A stretch of DNA of 64,000 nt from JAPHTQ01 sp050295975 (lineage in GTDB: Bacteria > Pseudomonadota > Gammaproteobacteria > Thiohalomonadales > Thiohalomonadaceae). Both the position numbers and the translations under genes were made by a program. Where the stretch lies: positions 1 to 64,000 of the forward strand of contig JBNKQR010000007.1 of the NCBI GenBank assembly GCA_050295975.1. Direction: 5' to 3'. This document shows positions 9,170 through 16,088 of the stretch, one piece after another. Under the pieces are notes generated by a model. The model saw only the letters and a list, made by a program, of their open reading frames with translations. It was not told the DNA's origin and made no database searches. How positions within the stretch are numbered: position 1 is the stretch's first letter; every line of letters starts with the position of its first letter.

Positions 9170-10579
9170 TCAATCGATGCGCTGCATCTCGTACTTGCGC
9201 ATCTTCTCCACCAGAGTGGTACGACGTAGATTGAGCAGCTTTGCCGCCTGCGCTACCACGCCATCGGCCGCATCCAGTGCCTGCTGGATCAGGTCGCTCT
9301 CCAGGTTGGAGAGGTAGTCCTTCAGGTCCACCCCTTCCGGCGGCAGGCTTGAGATCGAAACCCCCATGTTGCTGTCGTCGATGCTACGGATATCCGGTGG
9401 TGACGGTAGTGGAATGCTGCTATCGGTCTCACTCCCCTCCGTCTGGTATTTCTCCGGCAGATCGCTCACATCGACAATGCCCTGCGGGAACAGGATCACC
9501 AGCCGCTCCATCAGATTGGAGAGTTCACGTACATTACCCGCCCACGGATAGCGGGAGAGGGATGTTAATGCCGCAGCAGTAAGGCGAACCGTTCCTCGGC
9601 CCTCACGTTCGAGGCGGGCAATCAGCTCAAGCGCCAGGCTGGGGATGTCTTCGGGACGTTCACGGAGTGCGGGGAGTTCAATCGGGAATACATTGAGGCG
9701 GTAGAAGAGGTCTTCGCGGAATTCACCATTGGCAATCTGCTCTTCCAGATTGCGGTGGGTGGCAGCAATGACTCGTACGTTGCACTGTTGAGAGGTGTTA
9801 CTGCCGACCCGCTCGAAGCTACGCTCCTGCAGCACCCGTAGCAATTTGACCTGCATAGGCATCGGCATGTCGCCTATTTCGTCGAGGAACAGCGTTCCTC
9901 CTTCGGCTATCTCGAAGCGTCCCTGTCGTGCCGTCAACGCACCAGTAAAGGCGCCTTTGACATGTCCGAACAGCTCGCTCTCTAACAATTCACCGGGTAT
10001 CGCACCGCAGTTAACCGGCACGAAAGGGCCATCACGACGCGACGAAAGATGGTGCAGACTCTTGGCCACTACCTCCTTACCGGTACCCGATTCACCAAGG
10101 ATGAGAACACTGGCCTCGGAATCGGCGACCTGCTCAATGAGGTGGCGCACTTCACGCATGGGGGAACTCTGCCCAACCAGCAGGCGCACCAGCGTCTCGT
10201 TGGCCGAGTTATGACTACAGCGCTCATGAAGGATTTCTATGCGATGGAGACAGGTAAGTAGCTTGACATACCCGAAGGGAGATTCCAGACGGGCGAATGC
10301 CCCTTCTGGTAGATCTTCGTCTCCCCGCCCCTCGTCCGAGATCAGGATCAGGGTCGCTTTGGGGAAAGCTTCGATAAGACTTTCGCGTTCCTGATCGAAC
10401 GCCTTGCCTGCCTGGCGCTCGTCCAGAAAAACAGCACTGATCATAAAGGGATCGATATCCTTCCAACCGTCGTAACCGCTATGGTGCGATCTGTGACCTG
10501 TCAGAAAATCCAGAATAGCAACCAGGTCGGCCGCGGCCTCGCCTCGATTGCTGACTACGAGAAACGGTGTATCACCCAT
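9170..10579 (-). CDS. fleQ: Flagellar master activator FleQ/FlrA
   Basis: Top-level sigma-54 activator of flagellar genes and, in Pseudomonas, a c-di-GMP-responsive regulator of biofilm genes. The 469-residue protein has an N-terminal FleQ-type domain (1-120) without a standard phosphorylation site; an AAA+ domain with Walker A GESGTGK at 162-168 and GAFTGA at 209-214; and a Fis-type helix-turn-helix at the end (AQAAKLLNLRRTTLVEKM). It is monocistronic, separated from fleS by ~115 nt, with an AT-rich upstream region carrying a FleQ-box-like sequence. The upstream RBS is weak. Confidence 0.94.
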   Translation of the reverse strand: MGDTPFLVVSNRGEAAADLVAILDFLTGHRSHHSGYDGWKDIDPFMISAVFLDERQAGKAFDQERESLIEAFPKATLILISDEGRGDEDLPEGAFARLESPFGYVKLLTCLHRIEILHERCSHNSANETLVRLLVGQSSPMREVRHLIEQVADSEASVLILGESGTGKEVVAKSLHHLSSRRDGPFVPVNCGAIPGELLESELFGHVKGAFTGALTARQGRFEIAEGGTLFLDEIGDMPMPMQVKLLRVLQERSFERVGSNTSQQCNVRVIAATHRNLEEQIANGEFREDLFYRLNVFPIELPALRERPEDIPSLALELIARLEREGRGTVRLTAAALTSLSRYPWAGNVRELSNLMERLVILFPQGIVDVSDLPEKYQTEGSETDSSIPLPSPPDIRSIDDSNMGVSISSLPPEGVDLKDYLSNLESDLIQQALDAADGVVAQAAKLLNLRRTTLVEKMRKYEMQRID

Positions 10580-10638
10580 TTTTTTTCTTGCCCGTAAGTG
10601 TGGTCAACCCTACACAGGCTAGCACGCTATGCTCACAT

Positions 10639-10652
10639 GTCAAAAAATTGGT
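10639..10652. promoter_or_regulatory. FleQ-box-like sequence upstream of fleQ
   Basis: GTCAAAAAATTGGT matches 11 of 14 positions of the GTCAATAAATTGAC-type FleQ-binding consensus described for Pseudomonas (consensus recalled, not searched). It lies about 60 bp upstream of the fleQ start, so it could serve autoregulation. It is an AT-rich match and could arise by chance. Confidence 0.3.
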
Positions 10653-10703
10653 ACTCCATCACAGTAATTTTACATTAAGGGTTGTCAAAAACCCGTTATT
10701 AGG

Positions 10704-10759
10704 CCAATAACCATTTGATTTATGTAGTATTTTAACCACTTTTTAGATGCGGTTATTGG
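10704..10759. repeat. Inverted repeat between fliT and fleQ
   Basis: CCAATAACC at 10704-10712 is the exact reverse complement of GGTTATTGG at 10751-10759, with 38 nt between. It sits in the ~240-bp AT-rich gap between fliT and fleQ, which holds no gene. A second short inverted pair, GGGTT/AACCC, lies at 10679-10694. These could be operator half-sites or a terminator for fliT, but neither has the T-run of a classic terminator. Confidence 0.35.
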
Positions 10760-10822
10760 TTGCGAAAATAGAGTATGAGGAACCCTGAGCCTGACGTTAC
10801 GGAGGAATTCGAGAGGGGAAAA

Positions 10823-11146
10823 TTAGTCGCGATGGTGGGAGGTTGTGTAGGCGCGAGAAGCCCGTTGGCGTTTGTTAAGCGTCTCCTGCTCCTGCGAGAT
10901 GACGCCGTGTGCACTTGTTGCCAGTGTAGTGATCTCCGCATCAATTCGGGAGATGGTATGGATGCCGTGCTCTACAGTCGCGGCATCATCCGGTGACACG
11001 GGTGTAGCAAAGAACTTCTCCAGCTCTGCCTGCCGCTCGCAGGCCATGCTATCTAGAGTATCCCACTCTCCATCCCTGGCGTGCTGTAGCATCCTGGTAG
11101 AAAAGTCGAGCAGCTGCTGCCACTCTGCCTGTCGGCTTGCGCCCAT
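10823..11146 (-). CDS. fliT: FliT-like flagellar export chaperone
   Basis: Small helical protein of 107 residues from the ATG at 11146; a TTG 27 nt upstream is an alternative start that overlaps fliS. The pattern of a WxxLLxxxTRML helix, then ExxRQAELEKFF, then ISRIDAEITTLA fits FliT, the chaperone of the filament cap protein FliD. It directly follows fliS and fliD, the usual fliD-fliS-fliT order. The family is poorly conserved, so the name rests on fold pattern, size and position. Confidence 0.75.
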   Translation of the reverse strand: MGASRQAEWQQLLDFSTRMLQHARDGEWDTLDSMACERQAELEKFFATPVSPDDAATVEHGIHTISRIDAEITTLATSAHGVISQEQETLNKRQRASRAYTTSHHRD

Positions 11147-11162
11147 ACCACTACTACCGCGT

Positions 11163-11597
11163 TCAGGCGCCAACCTGCAGGCAACCTGAGGTCACCTCAC
11201 GGTCTGCATCGGCGGTCGGTCGGGCCGGGGCGATCTCCATCCAGCCACTGAGCAGGGTTTTCATCAGTGAGGAGACTTCTTCCAGTACTTTGGCATCGTC
11301 GTTAACGTTAGCCTTGAGTAACTGCTCTTCCATGAAGCCGTAAAGGTCATCGAGATTGGTCGCAATTTCACCGCCCTTCTCCTTATCCAGGCTCATACGC
11401 AAGCCATCGAGAATGGAGATGGCCCAGCTGATCTGCTGCGCCTTTTCAGCACGGTTACCCTGTTGCAAATAACCTCTGGCTGCAGAGACTTTCTCAATCA
11501 CGCCCTGCATCAGCATTACGATAAGGCGATGGGGATCGGCACCGGATACTGCCTGGTCTGCCTTCATCTTCTGGTAGTGCTGCAGAGGATTATTCAT
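11163..11597 (-). CDS. fliS: Flagellin export chaperone FliS
   Basis: Four-helix chaperone that binds the flagellin C-terminus and keeps it export-competent. It is 144 residues long, with the typical start (Y-x-K near residue 10), the conserved segment ADPHRLIVMLMQGVIE, and the later helix LDGLRMSLDKEKGGEIATNL. It lies downstream of fliD in the fliDST operon and its product probably acts on FliC encoded 3 kb away. The ~110-nt gap to fliD holds no obvious terminator. Confidence 0.95.
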   Translation of the reverse strand: MNNPLQHYQKMKADQAVSGADPHRLIVMLMQGVIEKVSAARGYLQQGNRAEKAQQISWAISILDGLRMSLDKEKGGEIATNLDDLYGFMEEQLLKANVNDDAKVLEEVSSLMKTLLSGWMEIAPARPTADADREVTSGCLQVGA

Positions 11598-11709
11598 CGC
11601 GTGCCTTCCTTCGTATAAATGTAGTTGTTGTGACTCGCTGTAGCGAATCGGTGTCGTATTGTCATACCCTCTGTATCGTCCGCTGACACCAGGACTTAAC
11701 CTTCACACT

Positions 11710-13740
11710 CTATTTCGAAGTCGAGTAGGTAGCGCCCGGCAATGCTGCCAATTGTGATGTCAGGTAGGTGCTGGTGGACTGCAACTGTCCTAACAGGGTA
11801 TCCATGGCGGTAAATTGTGTGGTGTAACGCTGCTGGATCATCGCCAGTCGACGCGCTAGCCGATCACGTTGTTCATTAATGTCATCAATACGATTGTTCA
11901 ACCCCTCGGTGCGGGAATCTATAACGCTATTGCTACTCAGGTAGGTATCCAGCATGGTGTTGAGTTGATCCGCGATACCACGACTAAACACCACATTGCC
12001 ACGGCTACCTGTGGTGGTACCCAGGATCTGGAGTTGAATACCTGCAGCATCACCATTACCGGTCAGAGTCTGCCCACTACCGGTTGCAGTAACCCCACCG
12101 ATAGTACCTGCCACATCGAGTCCATCGGTTCCAGTGGCAACTGAAAATCCCAAACTTGTGGTGGTATTGGTATCGATGGTCATGATCTCGATAGTCGAGT
12201 CACTACCGTAGGTAGTGGACGAAATCTCGAAGTGGTCGGTGACATAGCTAACCGTCACACTGACCCCGGCACTCTTCAGGTTGGTGTCACCATTGATTCG
12301 GCTCTGCATCTCCAGTGCCAGCTCAGCGCCGCTGGCATAGCTTTGCTGGGTCAGCGCGATACTGGCGGATTGAGTGCCATCTACCTTCAGTACAAAGGTG
12401 TCATTGTTGGCATCGATCGTCAGGGGAAAACCGGAGGTAGCGGCGCCAGCTATCGTTGCCTGAGTTGCCACACGGCTGATGTTTATCGCATAGTCGCCGA
12501 TGGTCGATTGTGAACTGGAACCGAGATAGCTGATCAGTGAATCGTCGGTGGTACCAATAGCAGAGAAGAGCTTACTAACCACCGAGGAATCATCGCTCAA
12601 GGCATTACTCAGTTTGGTGGTATCCAGAGCCAGCTTTCCGTCTGCCTGGGTGGTGATGCCGAGATTCACCAGTGAGGTGTAATTGCCGGTCAAACCACTC
12701 ACCGCGCTGGAGAGCAGGCCACGCACATGGCTGGTCACACCACGGGCGATGGAATCGCCCAGCAATATCCCCGCTGAGCCACTACTGGCATCGTAACGGG
12801 TCAAATTGTTGATGGTGTCCATCATCTCGTTGTAACTGGTGACAAACGACTGGACCTTGCTGGTGATCCCACTGGTATCACGAGCCACTGAAACGCTGAC
12901 TGGTGTACCTGAGGTCACGTCCTTCAGATTGAGGGTAACCCCTTCTATCGCGTCAGTAATCTGGTTGGTGCTACTGGTGATCGACAAACCATTGATACTA
13001 AAGCTGGCGTCCACGGCGGTAACCGTCTCGGTCATATTTTTGCCGCTGCCTGCAACGGTGGTTGGATCGTAGGCCAGTTGCGACAGCCCTGCATCATCGG
13101 TATTGCTGACGTCGGTGGAATCGCTGACTGTCACCTTAAGGCTGTTAGCCGCGCCTGAATCATTAGACTGGAACACAAGGCGATAGCCACTACCATCGTT
13201 GATGATGCTGGCAGAAACGCCGATATCGGCATTGTTTACCGCATCACGGATACCGACCAGGCTATTGTCGCCGGAGGCGATATCCACCACCTGGATAGCC
13301 TTGTCTCCATTTGCTGTAAAGGTGTTGCCACCACTGTCGTAGGTACCAAACTGGAAAGTCAGGCTACCGGTACCCACGGTACTGCTTGTTTCGGTAAAAG
13401 CTTTGGAGGCAATCGACTGCGCCGCCGCCAACGTGGTGACGTCAATACTGTAGTTGCCGGTGATTGCACTGCTGGAAGTACTAACACTGACCACGTTGCT
13501 ATCCGAGCTGGTGGCCTTAAACCCCTGAAACGCACTGGCGTCTGCCAGGCCTGAAACAGTGGTTTGAAAACTGGAGAGTGCTGATTTAAGCAGGCCGTAG
13601 GCCGAAAGTTTTGCCTGTACAGTTGCTTCTTTGTTATTGAGTCGGTTTTCGACGGGCGCGCGTTCTGCCGTGACCAGTTGGTCAACAAGTGATGTGATAT
13701 CTAATCCGGAACCAATTCCGGAAACGCTAATGCCTGCCAT
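11710..13740 (-). CDS. fliD: Flagellar filament cap protein FliD
   Basis: Distal cap (HAP2) that folds flagellin subunits at the filament tip. The N-terminus (GIGSGLDITSLVDQLV) and the C-terminal helix (DINEQRDRLARRLAMIQQRYTTQF) are diagnostic. At 676 residues it is longer than the ~450-aa enterobacterial protein; the extra length is in Ser/Thr-rich surface domains with a flagellin-hook 'IN' type repeat. The leader upstream contains a sigma-54 promoter and two hairpins. The long exposed middle is the part expected to vary between strains. Confidence 0.96.
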   Translation of the reverse strand: MAGISVSGIGSGLDITSLVDQLVTAERAPVENRLNNKEATVQAKLSAYGLLKSALSSFQTTVSGLADASAFQGFKATSSDSNVVSVSTSSSAITGNYSIDVTTLAAAQSIASKAFTETSSTVGTGSLTFQFGTYDSGGNTFTANGDKAIQVVDIASGDNSLVGIRDAVNNADIGVSASIINDGSGYRLVFQSNDSGAANSLKVTVSDSTDVSNTDDAGLSQLAYDPTTVAGSGKNMTETVTAVDASFSINGLSITSSTNQITDAIEGVTLNLKDVTSGTPVSVSVARDTSGITSKVQSFVTSYNEMMDTINNLTRYDASSGSAGILLGDSIARGVTSHVRGLLSSAVSGLTGNYTSLVNLGITTQADGKLALDTTKLSNALSDDSSVVSKLFSAIGTTDDSLISYLGSSSQSTIGDYAINISRVATQATIAGAATSGFPLTIDANNDTFVLKVDGTQSASIALTQQSYASGAELALEMQSRINGDTNLKSAGVSVTVSYVTDHFEISSTTYGSDSTIEIMTIDTNTTTSLGFSVATGTDGLDVAGTIGGVTATGSGQTLTGNGDAAGIQLQILGTTTGSRGNVVFSRGIADQLNTMLDTYLSSNSVIDSRTEGLNNRIDDINEQRDRLARRLAMIQQRYTTQFTAMDTLLGQLQSTSTYLTSQLAALPGATYSTSK

Positions 13741-13787
13741 AAGAAACCTCGAAACCTTTGTGATTGTTTCAGGGTAGTCGATAACCT

Positions 13788-13834
13788 GCCGTCTTACTCA
13801 ATATGACGGCAAAGACCCATGAGATGCATGGGTC
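13788..13834 (-). promoter_or_regulatory. Two hairpins in the fliD leader
   Basis: Two adjacent inverted repeats lie in the predicted ~120-nt fliD 5' leader. GACCCAT (13814-13820) pairs with ATGGGTC (13828-13834), with a 7-nt loop. GCCGTC (13788-13793) pairs with GACGGC (13805-13810), with an 11-nt loop. Both arms are perfect. They are separated by 3 nt and end ~48 nt before the ATG. This could be a leader control structure or a weak terminator for flaG. Confidence 0.5.
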
Positions 13835-13872
13835 AGGATATTGACACCAGTCCTGCTATACAGCTAAAAACT

Positions 13873-13888
13873 TGCAAGACTGGTGCCA
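13873..13888 (-). promoter_or_regulatory. Sigma-54 promoter of fliDST
   Basis: The minus strand reads TGGCACC-N4-TTGCA, a near-perfect RpoN promoter with GG at 13887-13886 and GC at 13875-13874. It begins only 5 nt after the flaG stop and would start transcription near 13862. The upstream half (GGCACCAGTC) has a 9-of-10 inverted partner (GACTGGTGTC at 13843-13852), so the early transcript or the flaG 3' end could form a long hairpin here. Confidence 0.78.
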
Positions 13889-13892
13889 CATA

Positions 13893-14336
13893 TCAGGCCT
13901 TCTCTTTCAGAAACAGCCCTTGCTCACCTTCGCCCATACTCTTCAGATGTCTGGCCAGGGCCAGGACATCTTCGGAGGGGATCTGGCGAATGACCTCGTC
14001 AGTCTGACTGTCAACAACACGGATAATGGTGTGCCCACTGGTGTCGTCAACATCGAACTGCAGGTTACGCTGTACTGTCTGCACGTAACCATTGAGGTCT
14101 TGCAGTGCCTGCTCCAGATTGGCTGAAGCGGATGCTCCACTGGTGCCGCCGTTATTGCTGTTGGCGGCGCCAGTTCCATTCCCGCTCCCACTGTCTTGTG
14201 CATTTACTAATTTGACAGGAGAGCTGGCGGCAGCCGCAGCCGTAGCAGATTCTGACTGGTGAGCAGGAGCTGCAGACGGCGAACGCCTGGCCCCTAGTAC
14301 AACGGTGTTATTTAATTCCGTTTCCATTGTCATCAC
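13893..14336 (-). CDS. flaG: FlaG family protein
   Basis: A 147-residue protein with a disordered Ala/Ser/Gly-rich first half and a conserved C-terminal FlaG domain (about 80-147) carrying LQFDVDDTSGHTIIRVVD and the following IRQIPSEDVLALARHLK. FlaG proteins sit between fliC and fliD in polar flagellar systems and affect filament length. It follows fliC by 65 nt that hold a hairpin. The likely promoter is the fliC one by read-through. Confidence 0.9.
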   Translation of the reverse strand: MMTMETELNNTVVLGARRSPSAAPAHQSESATAAAAASSPVKLVNAQDSGSGNGTGAANSNNGGTSGASASANLEQALQDLNGYVQTVQRNLQFDVDDTSGHTIIRVVDSQTDEVIRQIPSEDVLALARHLKSMGEGEQGLFLKEKA

Positions 14337-14355
14337 CTAATCACCTAATGAGGAG

Positions 14356-14379
14356 AGCCTGGGACTTACGTCCCAAGCT
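14356..14379 (-). terminator. Hairpin after fliC
   Basis: Stem AGC-(mismatch)-TGGGAC / GTCCCA-(mismatch)-GCT around a TTAC loop, 22 nt after the fliC stop. There is no U-run, so it may only attenuate or protect the abundant flagellin mRNA, allowing some read-through into flaG. Confidence 0.45.
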
Positions 14380-14401
14380 TCCTGTTAGTGCCACGGTTGC
14401 T

Positions 14402-15775
14402 TTACTGCAGCAGCGCAAGAACGCTCTGCGGCTGGGCATTGGCCTGAGCCAACATCGCGATACCGGCCTGTTGCAGGATCTGCACACGGGTCAGGTCAGC
14501 CGTCTCCTTGGCGAAGTCGGTGTCACGGATACGTGACCGCGCAGAGGTCATGTTCTCTGCGGTAACTTCGAGGTTGGAGATGGTGGACTCGAAACGGGTC
14601 TGTACCGCACCCAGTTCGGAACGCAGCCCGCTCACCTGTTGCAGGGCGAAGTCGAGTACCAGCAGAGAATCATTGGCAGTGGTCCCGGTCAGTACGTCCA
14701 CACCGTTAAGGGTGTGGTCGACCGCCGCGATAGCGCCAAGACCCAATGCAGCGACATCGGTACCACCAACAGTGATGGTGGAGCCTACGTCGGTTGCCAG
14801 GATGATACCGCGGTTAAATGTTTCACCAGCAGCACCACTACTGATAACAGCATTCGCATCGGCCCCCACCACGATATCGGCATCACTGGTCAGGGTCAGA
14901 GTACCGCCCGCACCAGTACCGACAACGGTAGCAGTCACACCGGTCTGGGTGGTGAAGTTATTGAGCTGAGCAGCAACTGCAGTAGAAGTAGCAGTGGTGG
15001 CTAGAGCGAAATCAATGGTAACGCCGTTGATGGTGGCTGTAGCGGTGTTAGTACCGGTTAGTGCGACGGTAGTCAGGTTAGCCGTGGTGATGGTGGTATC
15101 ACGTAGCGCCTGAACATTGTGGTTGGCGTAGCCGTTGTTAATCGCAGAGACTACATCGCTCACGGTGCTCGCAGCAGTCAGGTCGACCGCAATACCGTTG
15201 AGGGTGATGTCGGTCATTGCGGTAATGGCACTGGACAGGATCGCCGTACCAGTATCATAAGCTGCACCCAGTGAGGCACCACGACTGTCCACCCCGGTGA
15301 CCGTGATGGTCTGGTTCTGGTTAGCACCGACCTGGAAGGTCAGATTGCTCAGAGAACCGTCAAGGATGTTCTGACCGTTGAACTGAGTCGAGCTGGAGAC
15401 TCGATTGACCTCAGAGATCAGCTGACTTACCTCATTGTTCAACGCCGTGCGGTCTGAAGATGAGTTGGTATCGTTGATGGACTGTACCGCCAGTTCGCGG
15501 ATACGTTGCAGGTTGCCACCGACGGTGCTCAACGCACCCTCTGCGGTCTGGGCGAAAGAAACGCCGTCGTTAGCGTTACGAATCGCCTGGTTCAAACCAC
15601 GAATCTGAGTAGTGAATCGCTCGGAAATCGCCAGACCAGCCGCGTCGTCCTTGGCGCTGTTGATGCGCAGACCGGAGGAGAGTCGCTGCATGGAGACTGC
15701 CATGTTGGACTGGTTCCGGTTCAGGTTGCGCTGGGCCGTCAGCGACAGAATATTTGTGTTGATAATCTGGGCCAT
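14402..15775 (-). CDS. fliC: Flagellin FliC
   Basis: Major filament subunit, 457 residues from the ATG at 15775 (GAGGAG nine bases upstream). The longer reading of this frame to 15859 would add 28 residues with no flagellin character. Conserved D0/D1 N-terminus AQIINTNILSLTAQRNL and IRGLNQAIRNANDGVS; C-terminal D0 ends in QQAGIAMLAQANAQPQSVLALLQ-like sequence. The central ~170-360 region is Thr/Ala-rich with two 'IN'-type repeats and no Cys. It is driven by a strong sigma-28 promoter. Many surface Ser/Thr residues are potential modification sites. Confidence 0.97.
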   Translation of the reverse strand: MAQIINTNILSLTAQRNLNRNQSNMAVSMQRLSSGLRINSAKDDAAGLAISERFTTQIRGLNQAIRNANDGVSFAQTAEGALSTVGGNLQRIRELAVQSINDTNSSSDRTALNNEVSQLISEVNRVSSSTQFNGQNILDGSLSNLTFQVGANQNQTITVTGVDSRGASLGAAYDTGTAILSSAITAMTDITLNGIAVDLTAASTVSDVVSAINNGYANHNVQALRDTTITTANLTTVALTGTNTATATINGVTIDFALATTATSTAVAAQLNNFTTQTGVTATVVGTGAGGTLTLTSDADIVVGADANAVISSGAAGETFNRGIILATDVGSTITVGGTDVAALGLGAIAAVDHTLNGVDVLTGTTANDSLLVLDFALQQVSGLRSELGAVQTRFESTISNLEVTAENMTSARSRIRDTDFAKETADLTRVQILQQAGIAMLAQANAQPQSVLALLQ

Positions 15776-15874
15776 CTTACTTCTCCTCTCCCGAAGCACT
15801 CGAGGTGCCGCGAGAAATGGTTTTAACTTTGGCGGATATATCCTGAAAAGGATATTCACCGCCTCCGGTCAAGA

Positions 15875-15901
15875 GTATCGGCCCATATTGGAAAAACTTT
15901 A
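15875..15901 (-). promoter_or_regulatory. Sigma-28 (FliA) promoter of fliC
   Basis: The minus strand reads TAAAGTTT, exactly 11 nt, then GCCGATAC: a perfect -35 and 7 of 8 bases of the -10 for FliA RNA polymerase. Transcription would begin near 15868, giving a ~93-nt leader before the fliC ATG. Confidence 0.92.
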
Positions 15902-16012
15902 CCCCTGTGGAAACAAAAATCAGCAATATAAATTATTCTTTAATTTCAAACTGTTACACAACCATATTCGCTCCCTAATTCCATGAAACATATCTCGTCA
16001 CTGAGCCACCTG

Positions 16013-16028
16013 TGGCATGTAAATTGCT
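16013..16028 (+). promoter_or_regulatory. Sigma-54 promoter of the TPR-sulfotransferase gene
   Basis: TGGCATG-N4-TTGCT on the plus strand with GG at 16014-16015 and GC at 16026-16027, the exact -24/-12 geometry. The predicted transcription start is near 16039, ~50 nt before the gene. The site lies in the ~300-bp gap that also carries the divergent fliC sigma-28 promoter. Confidence 0.78.
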
Positions 16029-16088
16029 GTTTTAACGGATAGCGTCAATATTTAATCAATACAAGAGAGCGGAATGGGAAGGCCCGAT

